Assembly: GCF_013033515.1 (NCBI RefSeq)
Contig: NZ_WQEG01000010.1
Location: forward strand, 62,001-126,000
Length of the DNA: 64,000 nt
DNA from: Ruegeria sp. HKCCA6707
GTDB lineage: Bacteria > Pseudomonadota > Alphaproteobacteria > Rhodobacterales > Rhodobacteraceae
Direction of reading: 5' to 3'
Shown here: positions 8,957 to 17,603 of the stretch, one piece after another
How the letters are laid out: each line of letters begins with the position of its first letter
Position numbering within the stretch: position 1 is the stretch's first letter
Position numbers and translations under genes: made by a program
The notes under the pieces: model-generated
Databases searched by the model: none
What the model saw: the letters and a program-made list of their open reading frames with translations, nothing else
What the model was told of the DNA's origin: nothing

Positions 8957-9826
8957 TCAGAACCGATAGAACCGGCGCGCTGTTTCACTGAACACGTGCC
9001 GGTTTTGATCTTCGCTGAGCAGTTGTTCGTGGTTCTCGACCAGCAGGGAATAGGTCGATGACAGGCTATCAACGGGAAAGTTTGATCCGAACATGCAGCG
9101 GTCGGCCCCGAACTGCGACAGGCAAGTCTCGACTATCGGGCGCACACTGTCCGCTGTCCAATTGTGGTCAAACATGCCAAGCCCGGACAGTTTGCAATAA
9201 ACCTGCGGCAGGGCCGACAGGCTTTTCAACGCATTCGACCAATAGCTAAGCCCGTGTGCGCTGCGGTCATGGGGCGAGCCCGCATGGCACAGAGCCACCG
9301 GCGTTTGTGGTGCCTGCGCCAAAACCTCGGCTGTCTGCTCCATCAACTCGGGCAGCAGTTGAAGATCAAAGGACAGGCCACGCGCGCCCAACTCTTGAAT
9401 GCCTTGAAGAAATCGGGGATCCGACAACAAGGCATTGGTACCGGTTTGCGCGTCCTCACCCGGTGCGCGGCCAATGATCTGACGGACGCCACGCACAGAG
9501 CGCAGGGATTGCAGCCGGTCCAACTGAGCCCCCAGATCGTCGGCAGTCAGGTCGCAGAATGCCACCTGTACAAGCGGCCAATCGGGGTTCTGATCGGCCA
9601 CCTGCTGCACCCATTGTGCCTCGGCCCAGGGGTCGGCGGCACCGACTTGGATATGCACTGATGCATTAATCCCATGCGCCTGCGCATCAGCACGAAACTC
9701 GGGCAGCAGATAATCCCGTTGAATGGCGCTGGGGTCGCCAAAGAACCGAACAGCGCCTGTTTCCATCAGCCAAGGGTAATGGACGGCGTTCAGATCCCAA
9801 AGGTGGTGATGCGCGTCGATCTTCAT
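8957..9826 (-). CDS. Amidohydrolase-2 family lactonase-like metal hydrolase
   Basis: This 289-residue TIM-barrel hydrolase begins with the metal-binding motif MKIDAHHHLWDL followed by HYPWL, the opening of Amidohydro_2 enzymes such as L-fucono- or L-rhamnono-lactonases and 2-pyrone-4,6-dicarboxylate hydrolase relatives. Other marks are HIQVGAADPWAEAQWV near residue 57, VRGVRQIIGR near residue 115, CHAGSP near residue 180, KLSGLG near 212 and CMFGSNFPVDSL near 248, which holds the barrel-end Asp. It overlaps the upstream SnoaL-like gene by four bases and shares the divergent, LacI-type-operator promoter with the sugar ABC importer. A lactone or cyclic ester from sugar oxidation is a plausible substrate, but this is inference. 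Confidence 0.75.
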   Translation of the reverse strand: MKIDAHHHLWDLNAVHYPWLMETGAVRFFGDPSAIQRDYLLPEFRADAQAHGINASVHIQVGAADPWAEAQWVQQVADQNPDWPLVQVAFCDLTADDLGAQLDRLQSLRSVRGVRQIIGRAPGEDAQTGTNALLSDPRFLQGIQELGARGLSFDLQLLPELMEQTAEVLAQAPQTPVALCHAGSPHDRSAHGLSYWSNALKSLSALPQVYCKLSGLGMFDHNWTADSVRPIVETCLSQFGADRCMFGSNFPVDSLSSTYSLLVENHEQLLSEDQNRHVFSETARRFYRF

Positions 9827-10848
9827 GGTGTTTCGATACCGGTGGTTCGCTCAAGAATATCAACACCCTGCATTTTCCAGAAATGCAGAAGATCGATGAA
9901 GATCCAGTTCTCGGCCAGCTTGTCTCCTGCGCGGCGATAGATATCGATCACCCGAAACTCGCCAGGTTTGTCGGTGGCGGGCATCCCCATGAACCCGCCC
10001 GAAGGGGTAGCCACGAAATTGGGCCAACCGAAGAAACCGCCATAGTGACCTTCTGCCAGACGACAGATATGGCCTGTGCCGGACCGTTTTGAAAAGCCTG
10101 CGCGAAAGGGGCCCGAATGCTGTTTGGCATATCGCTCGATCGTGTAAGTGGCACCGATCCCTTCGGGACCCCACCAGATCATGTCGTCATGCCAGGTTCG
10201 GGCCAGCTCTTCCTCAAGCGGCAGGCCACTATCCCACCGGCCCAGATCGGCAATCATTGCGTTGATCAGATCAAGCGTCTTGATGCCGTCCTCTTCGGGC
10301 TGGTCCTGCATCAGCAACCCGTCATGGGTCATCGGGCCGGGCTGCACCAGATGCGCTGCGGTTTGCGGTGGAAAGGGGTTCTGACCGGCTTGCACCATCA
10401 AATGCGGAATGTCGAAATACATCGCGGTTTCGACGATCCTGCCCCCGGCGACACGGTAGAACGCGCAATAGCGCAGAAACGCCATTTTCCCGGTTGGTCG
10501 GATTTTCAGCCAGGCGTGATCAAACAGCCCCACCAGATGACCCATCGTGACCACCCAAGTGTCACCATCTTCAGCCAGTGAGTTCCGTCCGGCAAACAAG
10601 ATGTCGACCCTGTTTTGCATTCGGGTCAGGCTGCGTTTCAGCGGCTGCCAGAAGGTTTCGACCACCTGCTCTGCGCCCAAGATTTCATCGAATGGATGAA
10701 ATCCGCGCCACTTCAGGTCGGGCGTGCAGAATTTGGCGAAGATCGCCGGGATTTCGTCAGCGGATGCTGCATCCAGCGCAGTGTGAAACGCCTTGATGAA
10801 TGTTTTTTCGTCGCGGAAACTTTGGGTATTTGCCATTTTTTTCAGCAT
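9823..10848 (-). CDS. Tandem SnoaL-like (NTF2-fold) protein, copy 1
   Basis: This protein of 341 residues (337 if it starts at the second Met, 10836) holds two SnoaL/NTF2-like domains, at about 10-165 and 180-330. The second has the WWGPEGIGA motif, a TPSGGFMGMPAT strand and the closing WIFIDLLHFWKMQGVDI strand that recurs in three other proteins of this island. SnoaL domains act as aldol cyclases, isomerases or dehydratases, or only bind ligands. It is the first gene of a two-gene operon with the amidohydrolase, leaving the divergent promoter opposite the ABC importer. No specific reaction can be assigned. Confidence 0.7.
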   Translation of the reverse strand: MLKKMANTQSFRDEKTFIKAFHTALDAASADEIPAIFAKFCTPDLKWRGFHPFDEILGAEQVVETFWQPLKRSLTRMQNRVDILFAGRNSLAEDGDTWVVTMGHLVGLFDHAWLKIRPTGKMAFLRYCAFYRVAGGRIVETAMYFDIPHLMVQAGQNPFPPQTAAHLVQPGPMTHDGLLMQDQPEEDGIKTLDLINAMIADLGRWDSGLPLEEELARTWHDDMIWWGPEGIGATYTIERYAKQHSGPFRAGFSKRSGTGHICRLAEGHYGGFFGWPNFVATPSGGFMGMPATDKPGEFRVIDIYRRAGDKLAENWIFIDLLHFWKMQGVDILERTTGIETP

Positions 10849-10882
10849 GTTCGGAGTGTTTAGATTCGATCCTTGCTGTTAG

Positions 10883-10902
10883 TTTTGCATACGTATGCAA
10901 AA
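10883..10902. promoter_or_regulatory. LacI-type operator O1, perfect 20-bp palindrome
   Basis: TTTTGCATAC and GTATGCAAAA form a perfect palindrome with a central CpG, the usual form of LacI-family operators. It lies between the divergent SnoaL/amidohydrolase and ABC-importer genes. The likely ligand-responsive repressor is the LacI protein encoded at 19423-20466. Confidence 0.75.
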
Positions 10903-10936
10903 AAGTCTTGCCAGAAATGATGGGCCGGGAATACAG

Positions 10937-10956
10937 TTTTGCAAACGTATGCAACG
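10937..10956. promoter_or_regulatory. LacI-type operator O2, imperfect palindrome
   Basis: TTTTGCAAAC-GTATGCAACG repeats the core of O1 (TTGCAWAC-GTATGCAA) with one core mismatch. Its centre is 54 bases from the centre of O1, close to five helical turns, a spacing that suits binding of two repressor dimers on one face of the DNA. It ends 19 bases before the importer ATPase start. Confidence 0.65.
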
Positions 10957-10975
10957 AATCCTTCCAGGGGGCACT

Positions 10976-12049
10976 ATGGCGGAAATTCAACTGCGCAACG
11001 TCGGCAAACGCTGGGGCTCTTTCGTGGGTGTTCACAATTTTGATCTGACCATTGCGGATCGTGAGTTCCTGGTGCTGCTAGGCCCCTCGGGATGCGGCAA
11101 GACCACAACGATGCGGATGATCGCTGGTCTGGAAGACGTGACCGAGGGCGACATCCTGATCGACGGCAAAGTGGTCAACGATCTTGAGCCCAAAGATCGC
11201 GACGTGGCCATGGTGTTCCAAAGCTATGCGCTTTATCCTAACATGAACGTCTACGAAAATATTCGCTTCCCACTGAAAGTGCGCGGCATCGATCCGGCGA
11301 CCCACGATGAAAAAGTGCGCCGCGCCAGCGCTATGGTCGAACTGGATGACTTTCTGCACCGCAAACCGGCCGAATTGTCGGGGGGCCAGCGTCAGCGTGT
11401 GGCTTTGGCCCGCGCCATTGTGCGCGAACCCAACGTGTTCCTGATGGATGAGCCGCTGTCGAACCTGGATGCCAAACTGCGGGTTTCGACGCGCGCGCAG
11501 ATCAAAAATCTCAGCCACGAGCTGGCCGTAACGACAATCTACGTGACCCATGACCAGATCGAAGCCATGACACTGGCTGATCGAGTAGTGGTGATGAAAC
11601 AGGGTGTGGTGCAACAAGTGGGCAGCCCCACCGAAATCTATGACCGGCCTGCAAACACCTTTGTCGCCAGCTTCATTGGATCGCCAGCGATGAACCTGAT
11701 GGAAGGCGAGGTCAGCGGCGGCGTTTTCCGTGCCGAAAACGTCGAGGTACCGGTCGATGCGCCCGATGGGCCGATGACGCTGGGCTTTCGGGCCGAAGAC
11801 GCAAGCCTGGCGGACGGGCAGGGCCACATCACCGCACCGATCTATACGCTCGAACTGCTGGGCGACGCGACCATGATCTCGGTCCGCGTGGGCGGTGCCT
11901 TGGTCTCGGTCAAAGCCGATAAATCATTTCGTGCCGAGATTGGTCAGACCGTCTCATTCTCGGTGCCGAAAGAAATCTGTCACCTCTTCGAAGCTGGAAG
12001 CGGTGCGCGGATCGGGGAAACGCCCCAGAACCAGCCCATACGGGCCTAA
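10976..12049 (+). CDS. Sugar-type ABC importer ATPase (UgpC/MalK family)
   Basis: This 357-residue ATPase starts at ATG 10976; an in-frame upstream extension runs through the operators and was rejected. Walker A is GPSGCGKTT, the signature LSGGQRQRVALARAI, Walker B VFLMDEPLSNLDA, and the H loop TIYVTHDQIEAM. A C-terminal TOBE/MalK regulatory domain covers about residues 230-350. It is the first gene of the importer, followed by binding protein and two permeases. This CUT1 class imports oligosaccharides, polyols or glycerol phosphate compounds. The operators lie between its start and any promoter, so it is probably repressed without substrate. Confidence 0.85.
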   Translation: MAEIQLRNVGKRWGSFVGVHNFDLTIADREFLVLLGPSGCGKTTTMRMIAGLEDVTEGDILIDGKVVNDLEPKDRDVAMVFQSYALYPNMNVYENIRFPLKVRGIDPATHDEKVRRASAMVELDDFLHRKPAELSGGQRQRVALARAIVREPNVFLMDEPLSNLDAKLRVSTRAQIKNLSHELAVTTIYVTHDQIEAMTLADRVVVMKQGVVQQVGSPTEIYDRPANTFVASFIGSPAMNLMEGEVSGGVFRAENVEVPVDAPDGPMTLGFRAEDASLADGQGHITAPIYTLELLGDATMISVRVGGALVSVKADKSFRAEIGQTVSFSVPKEICHLFEAGSGARIGETPQNQPIRA

Positions 12050-12097
12050 CAACGGTCCGGACGTCGACGACGGACCGATCCTGACAGGGAGAAACGC

Positions 12098-13309
12098 ATG
12101 AAACTCAAGACGATCCTTTTGGCAGGCGCTATGTCTGTGATGGCGGGCGGCGCATGGGCGTCCTGCTCGTATGAGAACGAAGTTCCGCTGAAATCGCTGA
12201 CTGCGGGCTTTGAAGCTTGGAAAGCGGTGACCGACGCGATGGCCGAATGTGGCAATTTCAGCGCGTCGCTGGACCAGGAATTCCGTGAAAAGCAGCCCGA
12301 GGCTTTTGCTGCAAACCCATCGCTCTATCAGATCGGTGGTGTCGCCAATGAGACCATGATCCCGCTGCTGAATGCCGGGACGATCCGTCCACTGGATGAT
12401 CTGGTCGAGAAATACGGTCAGGATCTGCTGCCCAACCAGCTGATCAAGGTGGACGGCAAGGTCATGGCCATTGCCATGATGGTCAACGCGCAGCACCTGA
12501 TGTATCGCAACGACATTCTGGCCGATCTGGGCATTGAAGAGCCCAAGACCTATGACGACGTTCTGGCTGCTGCTGCCAAGATCAAGGAAGCGGGTGTTAT
12601 GGAATACCCGATCGGCGGCACCTACAAGACCGGCTGGAACCTGGCGCAGGAATTCGTCAACATGTACATGGGCGAAGGCGGTGAATTCCTCGGCGAAGGC
12701 AACGCGCCCTCGATCAACAACGAAAAAGGCGTCAAGGCGCTTGAGACCATGAAGGCCATGACCGAGTTCATGGACCCCGAATATCTGGTCTCGGATTCCA
12801 CCTATGTTCAGCAGCAATTCCAACAGGGCAAGATCGCGATGGCGAACCTGTGGGCCAGCCGTGCGGCTGCGATGAACGACGAGGCCGAAAGCCAGGTTGT
12901 GGGCAAGGTCACAATGGCGTCGGCCCCGATGGGTTCAGTACGTCCATCGACCACCATCTGGTGGGACGGCATCGTTCTGGCCACGAACATGAGCGATGAA
13001 GAGGCCGACGCCGCCTTCCGTCTGGTGATGGAAGGGATCGATGGTGACATGGTCAGCGCCAACAATGACACAGCTGTTTGGCTGAATGCGGCTTACCAGC
13101 CCGGTGAGTTGGCGGCTGGTGCTGCTGCATCTGCCGAGAACGGTGCAGGTGCATACCCCGCCAGCGCGGCGATGGGTGTTCTGCACAGCGCTTTGGGCAA
13201 TGGTTTGGCCGATTACCTGACCGGCGCCAAAGACGCTGAAACCACTTTGGCTGATATCGAGGCGGCATATATCACCGCAGCGAAAGAGGCCGGATTGATC
13301 AGCAACTGA
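12098..13309 (+). CDS. Extracellular solute-binding protein, family 1
   Basis: This 403-residue periplasmic protein has a clear signal peptide (MKLKTILLAGAMSVMAGGAWA, about 21 residues, no lipobox) and a family-1 sugar-binding fold. Typical marks are NAGTIRPLDDLVEKYG near residue 94, MVNAQHLMYRNDILADLGI near residue 128 and KTYDDVLAAAAKIKEAG near 148. The mature N-terminus is unusual in lacking the long beta strand normally seen and in having two Cys (SCSYE... and AMAEC) that could form a disulfide. It is the specificity subunit of the importer; the substrate is unknown. A hairpin terminator follows within the operon. Confidence 0.85.
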   Translation: MKLKTILLAGAMSVMAGGAWASCSYENEVPLKSLTAGFEAWKAVTDAMAECGNFSASLDQEFREKQPEAFAANPSLYQIGGVANETMIPLLNAGTIRPLDDLVEKYGQDLLPNQLIKVDGKVMAIAMMVNAQHLMYRNDILADLGIEEPKTYDDVLAAAAKIKEAGVMEYPIGGTYKTGWNLAQEFVNMYMGEGGEFLGEGNAPSINNEKGVKALETMKAMTEFMDPEYLVSDSTYVQQQFQQGKIAMANLWASRAAAMNDEAESQVVGKVTMASAPMGSVRPSTTIWWDGIVLATNMSDEEADAAFRLVMEGIDGDMVSANNDTAVWLNAAYQPGELAAGAAASAENGAGAYPASAAMGVLHSALGNGLADYLTGAKDAETTLADIEAAYITAAKEAGLISN

Positions 13310-13318
13310 TCCTCTCTG

Positions 13319-13344
13319 GGGAGGGCTCCGGCCCTCCCTCTTTT
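13319..13344 (+). terminator. Intraoperonic terminator/attenuator after the binding-protein gene
   Basis: An eight-base-pair stem GGGAGGGC/GCCCTCCC (13319-13326 and 13331-13338, loop TCCG) is followed by TCTTTT. It would lower permease relative to binding-protein expression, as in many ABC importer operons. Confidence 0.75.
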
Positions 13345-13375
13345 CCCACGCGAGAACCATGAGAAAGGCAGAGCC

Positions 13376-14398
13376 ATGAATTTCCGGACATTTGCCGCTT
13401 TTGTCGGCCCCTCTGTCTTTATGATGCTTCTCTTTATCGCGTTCCCGCTGGTGAGCGTGTTCAAGCAGAGCTTCTATATCACCCAACCCATCTACGAAAC
13501 GGTCGAGGTCGAAACCTGTACCCCAGGCTTTTTGACCCAGACCTGCACGACCGAGGAGGTTTCGCAGCCCAAACTGGACGAACATGGTGAGGTGATCACC
13601 CGCACAGAATATGTGGGTCTGCAAAGCTATCTCAACGTGCTGGAACCGGAACGCGCGTGGCGTGCGATCACCAATGGTGAGTGGAACGTTCTGTCTACGA
13701 TAGATTTCTGGAAGGCGCTGCGCTTTACGGTGACCTTCACCCTGATCACCCTGCCGCTGGTGGTTGGTTGTGGGCTGGGGATTGCAGTCTTGATCAACAA
13801 CGCCGCCAAATCGATCAAGGGTCCGGTCATTTTCGTATCGCTGCTGCCGTTTATCATCACGCCGCTGATCGGGGTCCTGTCAATCAACTGGCTGTTCCGG
13901 GGAGACGGAATTCTGACGGCGACGATGGAATGGTGGCTGCAACGCGATATCGCCCTGTTTGCGCAGGCCTGGACAATCGAGATCCTGATGATGCTCTATC
14001 GCGTCTGGCACGTGGCACCCTTTGCAGCGATCGTGTTCTATGCAGGGCTTCAGACCGTCAACCAGGACAGCCTGGAAAGCGCGGTGATCGACGGTGCGAC
14101 GCGGTGGCAGCGCATGAAATACATTGTGGTCCCACATCTGATGCCGCTGATCATATTTGTGTCGATGATCCACCTGATGGACGCGTTCAGAACCTTTGAA
14201 GAAGTTGTCGGCTTCTCGAGCCAGGGATATGTCATCTCGCTGCAATGGCTGACCTATGATTTCCTTGTGCCGGATCAGGCGGGCAACCGGTCGATCAGCC
14301 GGGCCTCAGCCAGCGCCATGCTGACCATGATCGGCATTGTCATCCTGCTTATCTTCCCGCTGCGCCGGACCTGGCGTGATCACAAAGGAGGCCACTGA
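13376..14398 (+). CDS. Sugar ABC importer permease 1 (MalF-like)
   Basis: This 340-residue inner-membrane permease has six predicted membrane helices. The EAA loop that docks to the ATPase is seen as ESAVIDGATRWQRMKYIVVPHL near residues 238-259. Between the first helix and the core there is a periplasmic insert of about 60 residues with two CT-containing strands (ETCTPG and TCTTEE), probably disulfide linked; this is longer than in most CUT1 permeases. Start ATG 13376 follows GAAAGGCAGAGCC. It works with the next gene as a heterodimer. Confidence 0.85.
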   Translation: MNFRTFAAFVGPSVFMMLLFIAFPLVSVFKQSFYITQPIYETVEVETCTPGFLTQTCTTEEVSQPKLDEHGEVITRTEYVGLQSYLNVLEPERAWRAITNGEWNVLSTIDFWKALRFTVTFTLITLPLVVGCGLGIAVLINNAAKSIKGPVIFVSLLPFIITPLIGVLSINWLFRGDGILTATMEWWLQRDIALFAQAWTIEILMMLYRVWHVAPFAAIVFYAGLQTVNQDSLESAVIDGATRWQRMKYIVVPHLMPLIIFVSMIHLMDAFRTFEEVVGFSSQGYVISLQWLTYDFLVPDQAGNRSISRASASAMLTMIGIVILLIFPLRRTWRDHKGGH

Positions 14399-14399
14399 T

Positions 14400-15554
14400 A
14401 TGTCCTCGCGCGCGCTTCGCCAACCGCTCAGCCTGCGGCTGACCTCGAATATCTTCCTCGCCTTCTGGTGCCTGGTGGCGGCTTTCCCGATCGTCTGGAT
14501 CGTGGTGATGAGTTTCAAGTCACCGGTGGATGCCTATGACAGCAACGCGCTCAATGTGATTATGGGCCCTGCCACGCTGGCAACAGGGAACGGGCTTTCG
14601 GTTCTGGACATAATCCTGGGCATTGTCGTGATTTGGGGCACTGTGATTGTCGCAACCAAAAAGCTACCGTCGATGGTTTTGTCCTACACCAAACCTGGTC
14701 AGCATTGGTTTGGTTGGATCATTGGCGTTCTGGCGCTGCTGATCGGGTTTCTTGTGGTCTTCTTTGTCGTTCTGCCTGCAGTGTTGAACGTGCTGAACCC
14801 TCTGTTTGGGCCGCTGGGGCGTGATGTGTTGGGGCTGACGACCGAGCATTATAAAACCGTCTGGGTAGATCGCGGGTTTTCCAGCAACTTCCGGAACTCT
14901 CTGATCGTCACCGCCGGTGTTGTCACCGTGTCGCTGACCGTCGGAACCTTGGCAGGCTATGGTCTGGCACGCTCTGGCTCGACCTTGGCGTTCTGGATCC
15001 TGATCATCGCGCTGATCTTCCGCGCCCTGCCGCATTCGGTGTTGGTGGCGGGATATTTGCCGGTCTTCATCAACTCGGCCGAATGGCTCAGCCCGATCCT
15101 TGGCGACAATGCACCCACGCTCTATGGCAAACCCTTTGCGGTGATCGCGGTGCTTGTGGCCATCAACCAACCCTTTACCATTTGGATGCTGCGCTCGTTC
15201 TTCCAGAACATCCCTGCGGAACTGGACGAGGCCGCGCGTGTGGACGGGTGCAATCATTTTCAAGCCTTCCGGCGTGTGATCATGCCGGTGATGTGGCCGG
15301 GCGTGATTACCACAGGTCTGTTCAGCTTCCTGCTGGCCTATAACGATCTGCTGGTCACTTCGCTGCTGTTGGATGCACAGAACCAGACGATGGTTCCGGC
15401 CATCGTGGGTATGTTCAACCGCGAAACCACCACAACCGATCAGGTTGTTGCCGTGGCCGCTGCTGTGTCGATCACCGCGCCTTTGTTCTTCCTGGTGATG
15501 ATCTTCCAGCGCCAGATTGTCAGCGGTCTGACCGCCGGTGCGGTCAAAGGGTAA
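14400..15554 (+). CDS. Sugar ABC importer permease 2 (MalG-like) with extra membrane segments
   Basis: This 384-residue permease starts at ATG 14400 behind AAAGGAGG; a longer frame inside the previous gene was rejected. The EAA loop is LDEAARVDGCNHFQAFRRVIMP near residue 275. The family usually has about 280 residues. Here roughly 90 extra residues lie between helix 1 and the conserved core and contain two strongly hydrophobic segments (about residues 63-80 and 103-130). The permease would therefore have about eight helices. The reason for the extra pair is unknown. Confidence 0.85.
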   Translation: MSSRALRQPLSLRLTSNIFLAFWCLVAAFPIVWIVVMSFKSPVDAYDSNALNVIMGPATLATGNGLSVLDIILGIVVIWGTVIVATKKLPSMVLSYTKPGQHWFGWIIGVLALLIGFLVVFFVVLPAVLNVLNPLFGPLGRDVLGLTTEHYKTVWVDRGFSSNFRNSLIVTAGVVTVSLTVGTLAGYGLARSGSTLAFWILIIALIFRALPHSVLVAGYLPVFINSAEWLSPILGDNAPTLYGKPFAVIAVLVAINQPFTIWMLRSFFQNIPAELDEAARVDGCNHFQAFRRVIMPVMWPGVITTGLFSFLLAYNDLLVTSLLLDAQNQTMVPAIVGMFNRETTTTDQVVAVAAAVSITAPLFFLVMIFQRQIVSGLTAGAVKG

Positions 15555-15680
15555 TGAGCAATCATGCCCGTCATAACGCCATGTCACGCCACCCGGCGCT
15601 GAACAGGATGCCAAGGGATTTCCTGAGCATTGGAGGGTTCTTTTCCAATCTCATCCCAAGGCACCCTGAAAGGATATGAC

Positions 15681-16211
15681 ATGAAAGGCTCGCGCCCCGA
15701 ACAGGCGGTTCTGACCCGCGATACCGACCTGAGTAAGACCAAAGACACGCGCCGCGTGATTGAAACCATGGTGGATGGTCTGAACGACCACCGCATCGAC
15801 GATATCGGCGAGTTTTTCGCCCAGGGTTTTCGTTGGATGGGCAATCAGGGCTGCGGAACAAAGACCGGTTTGAAAGAATTCCAGGACAATTGGCAACGCC
15901 CGTTTCAGGCCGCGTTCTCCGATAAGACCTGCATCGACGAGGCGCGTCTGTATATGGGCGAGTGGGCGGCTGCATTTGGCCGGCAAGAGGCCACCCATTC
16001 CGGTGAGTTTCTGGGCATCGCCCCCACCGGCAAGCGGGTTGAGATCCGGTATATGGATTTCTGGAAAGTGGTCGACGGCAAGATCGTCGACAATTGGGTC
16101 AACGTCGATTTCGCCCATGTGGCGGCGCAGCTGGGTGTTGATCTGTTCCAGGGCGAAGGCTGGGAAGCATTTGACCGGGGCGAGAAAGTTCCGCCTCGGC
16201 CCGAAAACTGA
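15681..16211 (+). CDS. Single-domain SnoaL-like protein, copy 2
   Basis: This protein has 176 residues and one SnoaL/NTF2-like domain, starting at ATG 15681 after AAAGGATATGAC. The motifs shared with the tandem copies are [42 protein letters not shown] and the ending [19 protein letters not shown]. The APTGK loop and FWK strand are typical of SnoaL ester-cyclase-like proteins. It follows the importer permeases after 126 bases and precedes the HpsN-like dehydrogenase by 11 bases, so it belongs to the same catabolic operon. Function unknown. Confidence 0.75.
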   Translation: MKGSRPEQAVLTRDTDLSKTKDTRRVIETMVDGLNDHRIDDIGEFFAQGFRWMGNQGCGTKTGLKEFQDNWQRPFQAAFSDKTCIDEARLYMGEWAAAFGRQEATHSGEFLGIAPTGKRVEIRYMDFWKVVDGKIVDNWVNVDFAHVAAQLGVDLFQGEGWEAFDRGEKVPPRPEN

Positions 16212-16222
16212 GGATTGAAAAC

Positions 16223-17554
16223 ATGGCAATCGAGTATCTCAAACGCGGTAAGTCTGACGCTGACCGGGCTGAAGATGACGCCAAAACCCGCGCCGTGGTC
16301 GAAGCGACGCTGAAAGACATCGAAGCGCGCGGCGATGCTGCCGTGCGCGAGCTGAGCGAGAAGTTTGACAACTATTCGCCGACCTCGTTCCGGCTGAGTC
16401 AGCAAGAGATTGATGATCTGATCGCCCAATTGTCGGATCGGGAACTGGCGGATATCAAATTCGCGCAGGAACAGGTGCGCAACTTTGCGCAGGCGCAGCG
16501 GAATTCGATGTTGGATATCGAGGTGGAAACGCTGCCCGGCGTCATTCTGGGGCACAAGAATATCCCGGTGCAATCCGTTGGCTGCTATGTGCCTGGTGGC
16601 AAGTTCCCAATGGTGGCCTCGGCGCACATGTCCGTGGCCACCGCCTCGGTCGCGGGAGTTCCCCGCATCATCGCCTGCACACCTCCGTTTCAGGGCAAGC
16701 CCAACGCCGCGGTGATCGCAGCCATGCATCTGGGTGGCGCGCATGAGATCTATGTCATGGGTGGTATTCAGGCCATTGGCGCGATGGCGCTGGGGACCGA
16801 GACAATCGATCCGGTGCATATGCTGGTTGGCCCCGGAAACGCGTTTGTCGCCGAAGCCAAACGCCAGCTCTTTGGCCGTGTTGGCATCGACCTGTTTGCC
16901 GGACCCACGGAAACCATGGTGATCGCCGATGAGGTGACCGCCGATGCCGAGCTCTGCGCAACCGATCTGCTGGGCCAGGCCGAGCATGGTTATAACAGCC
17001 CCTGCGTGCTGGTGACCAATTCGCGCAAATTGGCCGAAGAGACATTGTCCGAAGTGGACCGTTTGCTGACGATCCTGCCCACCGCTGACACCGCCAAAGT
17101 GTCGTGGGAGGAATATGGCGAGGTGATCCTGTGCGACAGCTATGACGAGATGTTGCAGGTCGCCGATGACATCGCTTCGGAACATGTGCAGGTGATGACC
17201 GACCGAGACGACTGGTTCCTGGACAATATGACCTGCTATGGCGCTCTGTTCCTTGGGCCGCGCACCAATGTCTCGAACGGCGATAAGGTGATCGGCACCA
17301 ACCACACGCTGCCGACCAAAAAGGCCGGACGTTATACCGGCGGGTTGTGGGTCGGGAAATACCTGAAAACCCATAGCTATCAGAAGGTTCTGACTGATGA
17401 GGCGGCGACGCTAATCGGTGAGTACGGCTCGCGCCTGTGTATGCTGGAAGGCTTTGTCGGCCATGCCGAACAATGCAATGTGCGGGTCCGGCGCTATGGT
17501 GGCGTCAATGTACCTTATGGCGAGGCGGCCCCGTATCGGGAAGCAGCGGAATAG
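16223..17554 (+). CDS. HisD-superfamily dehydrogenase, HpsN-like
   Basis: This 443-residue NAD-dependent alcohol dehydrogenase is of the histidinol-dehydrogenase fold. It keeps the zinc ligands and catalytic residues of HisD: Gln and His in [10 protein letters not shown], the Glu-His pair in ASEHVQVM, the Asp in [14 protein letters not shown] and a C-terminal His in [10 protein letters not shown]. HisD itself has a PEA-x-GDY-x-x-G-x-NH pattern; here it is GDK-x-x-GTNH as in HpsN, which oxidizes 2,3-dihydroxypropane-1-sulfonate. The MAIEYLKR opening also matches HpsN. It is therefore more likely a four-electron oxidizer of a diol or polyol substrate in this island than a histidine biosynthesis enzyme. 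The substrate is unproven. Confidence 0.75.
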   Translation: MAIEYLKRGKSDADRAEDDAKTRAVVEATLKDIEARGDAAVRELSEKFDNYSPTSFRLSQQEIDDLIAQLSDRELADIKFAQEQVRNFAQAQRNSMLDIEVETLPGVILGHKNIPVQSVGCYVPGGKFPMVASAHMSVATASVAGVPRIIACTPPFQGKPNAAVIAAMHLGGAHEIYVMGGIQAIGAMALGTETIDPVHMLVGPGNAFVAEAKRQLFGRVGIDLFAGPTETMVIADEVTADAELCATDLLGQAEHGYNSPCVLVTNSRKLAEETLSEVDRLLTILPTADTAKVSWEEYGEVILCDSYDEMLQVADDIASEHVQVMTDRDDWFLDNMTCYGALFLGPRTNVSNGDKVIGTNHTLPTKKAGRYTGGLWVGKYLKTHSYQKVLTDEAATLIGEYGSRLCMLEGFVGHAEQCNVRVRRYGGVNVPYGEAAPYREAAE

Positions 17555-17603
17555 GGGGCTCTGCCCCCAGCCTTCGACTTCCCTCGGAGTATTTTTGGAA
17601 AAG
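17554..17603 (+). other. GGGGGC hairpin plus conserved intergenic element
   Basis: GGGGGC-TCT-GCCCCC at 17554-17568 forms a hairpin touching the stop codon, followed by CCCTCGGAGTATTTTTGG up to the next start. From memory, similar GGGGGCTCTGCCCCC and CGGAGTATTTTT strings recur between genes in Rhodobacteraceae genomes. The GGAG here may also serve as a distant ribosome-binding site for the gene starting at 17604. Confidence 0.45.

Noticed and set aside
15905..17374. 489-codon minus-strand open frame opposite the HpsN-like gene
   Set aside because: It is a mirror frame of a clearly conserved gene with His/Arg/Gln-rich composition and no recognisable domain.
16223..17554. Histidinol dehydrogenase of histidine biosynthesis
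   Set aside because: The substrate motif is GDK as in HpsN, and all neighbours are uptake and catabolic genes; no his genes are present.
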